DNA from: an uncultured Pelagimonas sp.
Lineage (GTDB): Bacteria > Pseudomonadota > Alphaproteobacteria > Rhodobacterales > Rhodobacteraceae
Assembly (NCBI GenBank): GCA_947497905.1
Contig: CANMIH010000005.1
Coordinates: forward strand, 186,001-250,000
DNA: 64,000 nucleotides
Direction: 5' to 3'
Part shown: piece after piece, positions 62,752 through 64,000 of the stretch
How positions within the stretch are numbered: position 1 is the stretch's first letter
Layout of the letters: the number at the start of each line of letters is the position of its first letter
The notes under the pieces: generated by a model
Database searches by the model: none
The model's input: the letters and a program-made list of their open reading frames with translations, nothing else
What the model was told of the DNA's origin: nothing
Program-made: the position numbers and the translations under genes

Positions 62752-64000
62752 ATGAAAAGATTGACAACTTCTGCGCTAGTGCTGGCACTGGCCGCAACTG
62801 CGGGGTCTGCTGAGACTTTCCGCTGGGCGGGCAAGACAGACCCGCAGACCATGGACCCGCATGCCGTAAACTCGGCCCCGGTTCTGGGATTTTTGAACAA
62901 CGTCTACGAAGGCCTTGTGCGACGTGGCAAAGATATGTCGGTTGAACCGGCGCTGGCCACCTCATGGGAGCCGATCGGCGAAGGGGAAGGATGGCGTTTC
63001 CATCTGCGCGAGGGCGTGACCTTCCACGACGGTGCGGCATTTAACGCGGATGACGTTGTATTCTCATACCAACGCGCGTCGGGTGAAGCGGCTGACACCA
63101 AATCCTGGTTTGCCCCTGTGTCGGACGTGGTCAAGGTCGACGACTACACCGTTGACGTCCTGACCAAGGCGCCCAACCCGATCTTCCCGGACAGCATCGC
63201 CAACTGGATGATCGTCGACAGCGGCTGGGCCGAGGCCAACAATGCCGTGGCCCCTAACAAAGACGAAGGCAACTATGCCACGTTGAATGCCAATGGCACC
63301 GGCGCCTTCCGCGTGACCGAACGCCAGCCGGGCCTGAAAACCGTTCTGGAACCGCATGCCGGTTGGTGGGGTGACGTCGAGCACAATATCACCCGTGCCG
63401 AGTTCACGCCGATCCAGAACCCCGCCACCGCCGTTGCGGCGCTGTTGTCGGGGGATGTGGATATGATCAACCCCGTGCCCATTCAGGATGCGGCCCGCGT
63501 CGATGGACGTGATGACGTCAAAGTCATCCGCGGCATCGAAGCGCGTGTGATCATGCTTGGCTTTGCCCATGAGGCCGAAACCCTGAAATACGGTGATGAA
63601 GGCGCGGCAAACCCGTTCCTTGATGTCCGTGTGCGTCAGGCGGTGGCCCATGCGGTCAACGTCCCTGCGATCCTGCAGACCATCATGCGTGGATCTGCTG
63701 AACCCGCGAGCCAGCTGGTCAGCCCCGCGATGCGTGGCTATGCCGACGCATTGGCAGATCGCCCCGCCTTTGACCAGGACAAGGCCCGCGCGCTTCTGGC
63801 TGAGGCCGGGTATGCGGATGGGTTCTCGTTTGGTCTGAAATGCCCCAACAACCGCTATCTGAACGACGAAGCCGTCTGTCAGGCCGTTGTGGGCATGCTG
63901 GCACAGGTGGGGATCACCGCCCAGCTTGATGCGATGCCGGTCCAGAACTACTGGCCCGAGCTGCGCGCCGACAACTTTGACATGTACATGTTGGGCTGGT
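62752..64000 (+). CDS. Second family 5 ABC solute-binding protein, truncated by the window edge
   Basis: The first 416 residues of a paralogue of the preceding protein; the rest lies outside. Signal peptide KRLTTSALVLALAATAGSAE, then AGKTDPQTMDPHAVNSAPVL, WRFHLREGVTFHDGAAFNAD and VRQAVAHAVNVPAILQTIMR. The cysteine-bearing LKCPNNRYLNDEAVCQAVVG matches LDCPNDRYINDEAICQASVG of the first protein, so the two arose by duplication or share ligand class. TTTCAGGGAGATATCT is its ribosome-binding site. Confidence 0.93.
   Translation, partial: MKRLTTSALVLALAATAGSAETFRWAGKTDPQTMDPHAVNSAPVLGFLNNVYEGLVRRGKDMSVEPALATSWEPIGEGEGWRFHLREGVTFHDGAAFNADDVVFSYQRASGEAADTKSWFAPVSDVVKVDDYTVDVLTKAPNPIFPDSIANWMIVDSGWAEANNAVAPNKDEGNYATLNANGTGAFRVTERQPGLKTVLEPHAGWWGDVEHNITRAEFTPIQNPATAVAALLSGDVDMINPVPIQDAARVDGRDDVKVIRGIEARVIMLGFAHEAETLKYGDEGAANPFLDVRVRQAVAHAVNVPAILQTIMRGSAEPASQLVSPAMRGYADALADRPAFDQDKARALLAEAGYADGFSFGLKCPNNRYLNDEAVCQAVVGMLAQVGITAQLDAMPVQNYWPELRADNFDMYMLGW

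Noticed and set aside
1-64000. CRISPR arrays, tRNA/rRNA genes, transposases, phage or restriction systems
   Set aside because: No regularly spaced repeats, no cloverleaf-like segments next to gene ends and no matching protein motifs were seen on either strand by eye; a tRNA search program could still find one missed.

Overview
The window reads as chromosomal DNA of a GC-rich alphaproteobacterium of the marine Roseobacter group (Rhodobacteraceae). The reasons are a complete bztABCD glutamate/glutamine/aspartate/asparagine ABC transporter as first described in Rhodobacter capsulatus, a hut locus using formimidoylglutamate deiminase (HutF), kynurenine and 2-aminobenzoyl-CoA catabolism, a BCCT betaine carrier with a Rieske oxygenase, and many small LysR/MarR/AraC-controlled catabolic units. 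No rRNA, tRNA, CRISPR array, insertion sequence or phage gene was seen.

Layout. (1) 0-3.1 kb: histidine utilisation, with hutI (cut by the left edge) diverging from hutF, and hutC read towards hutF; a near-perfect 29-bp palindrome lies upstream of hutC. (2) 3.2-9.8 kb: AhpD-like protein, small hypothetical, MarR regulator, hybrid histidine kinase, DUF2478 protein, aldehyde dehydrogenase. (3) 9.9-20.1 kb: a tightly overlapping 11-gene minus-strand operon that takes tryptophan to kynurenine and anthranilate (kynA, kynU), activates anthranilate to its CoA thioester, dearomatises it with a monooxygenase/reductase fusion and continues with beta-oxidation-type enzymes, with a MarR regulator inside. 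A fused hydratase/dehydrogenase diverges from it across two adjacent operator-like palindromes, and an alpha/beta-hydrolase arylformamidase candidate (22.2-23.0 kb) supplies the missing N-formylkynurenine step.

(4) 23.1-33.0 kb: FMO and cupin genes diverging from an AraC regulator, then an enolase-superfamily enzyme, an MDR oxidoreductase, a BCCT carrier, a 79-residue protein translationally coupled to a Rieske oxygenase, and a LysR regulator. This looks like uptake and breakdown of a quaternary amine, possibly a proline-type betaine. (5) 33.2-44.7 kb: HAD protein and a chemotaxis island: cytoplasmic PAS receptor, a strongly diverged receptor-like protein, and a divergent operon STAS-cheY-cheA-cheW-mcp-cheW-cheR-cheB. 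(6) 45.2-49.8 kb: bztABCD with a strong hairpin between bztA and bztB and a terminator after bztD. (7) 49.9-60.7 kb: a receptor with duplicated CHASE3 domain, a proline-racemase-family enzyme lacking both catalytic cysteines next to a D-amino-acid dehydrogenase, LysR, a 3-hydroxyisobutyrate-dehydrogenase-like enzyme, a sterol-desaturase-family protein, a ureidoglycolate-lyase-like protein, LysR, and a divergent HxlR/quinone reductase pair. (8) 61.0-64.0 kb: two tandem peptide-type solute-binding proteins, the second cut by the right edge.

The strongest leads are the self-contained tryptophan-to-2-aminobenzoyl-CoA gene set with its tandem operators, the betaine-type locus with its coupled small protein, the diverged receptor-like protein facing the che operon, and the Ser/Thr proline-racemase homologue. 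All assignments come from reading the sequence; none was checked against a database.
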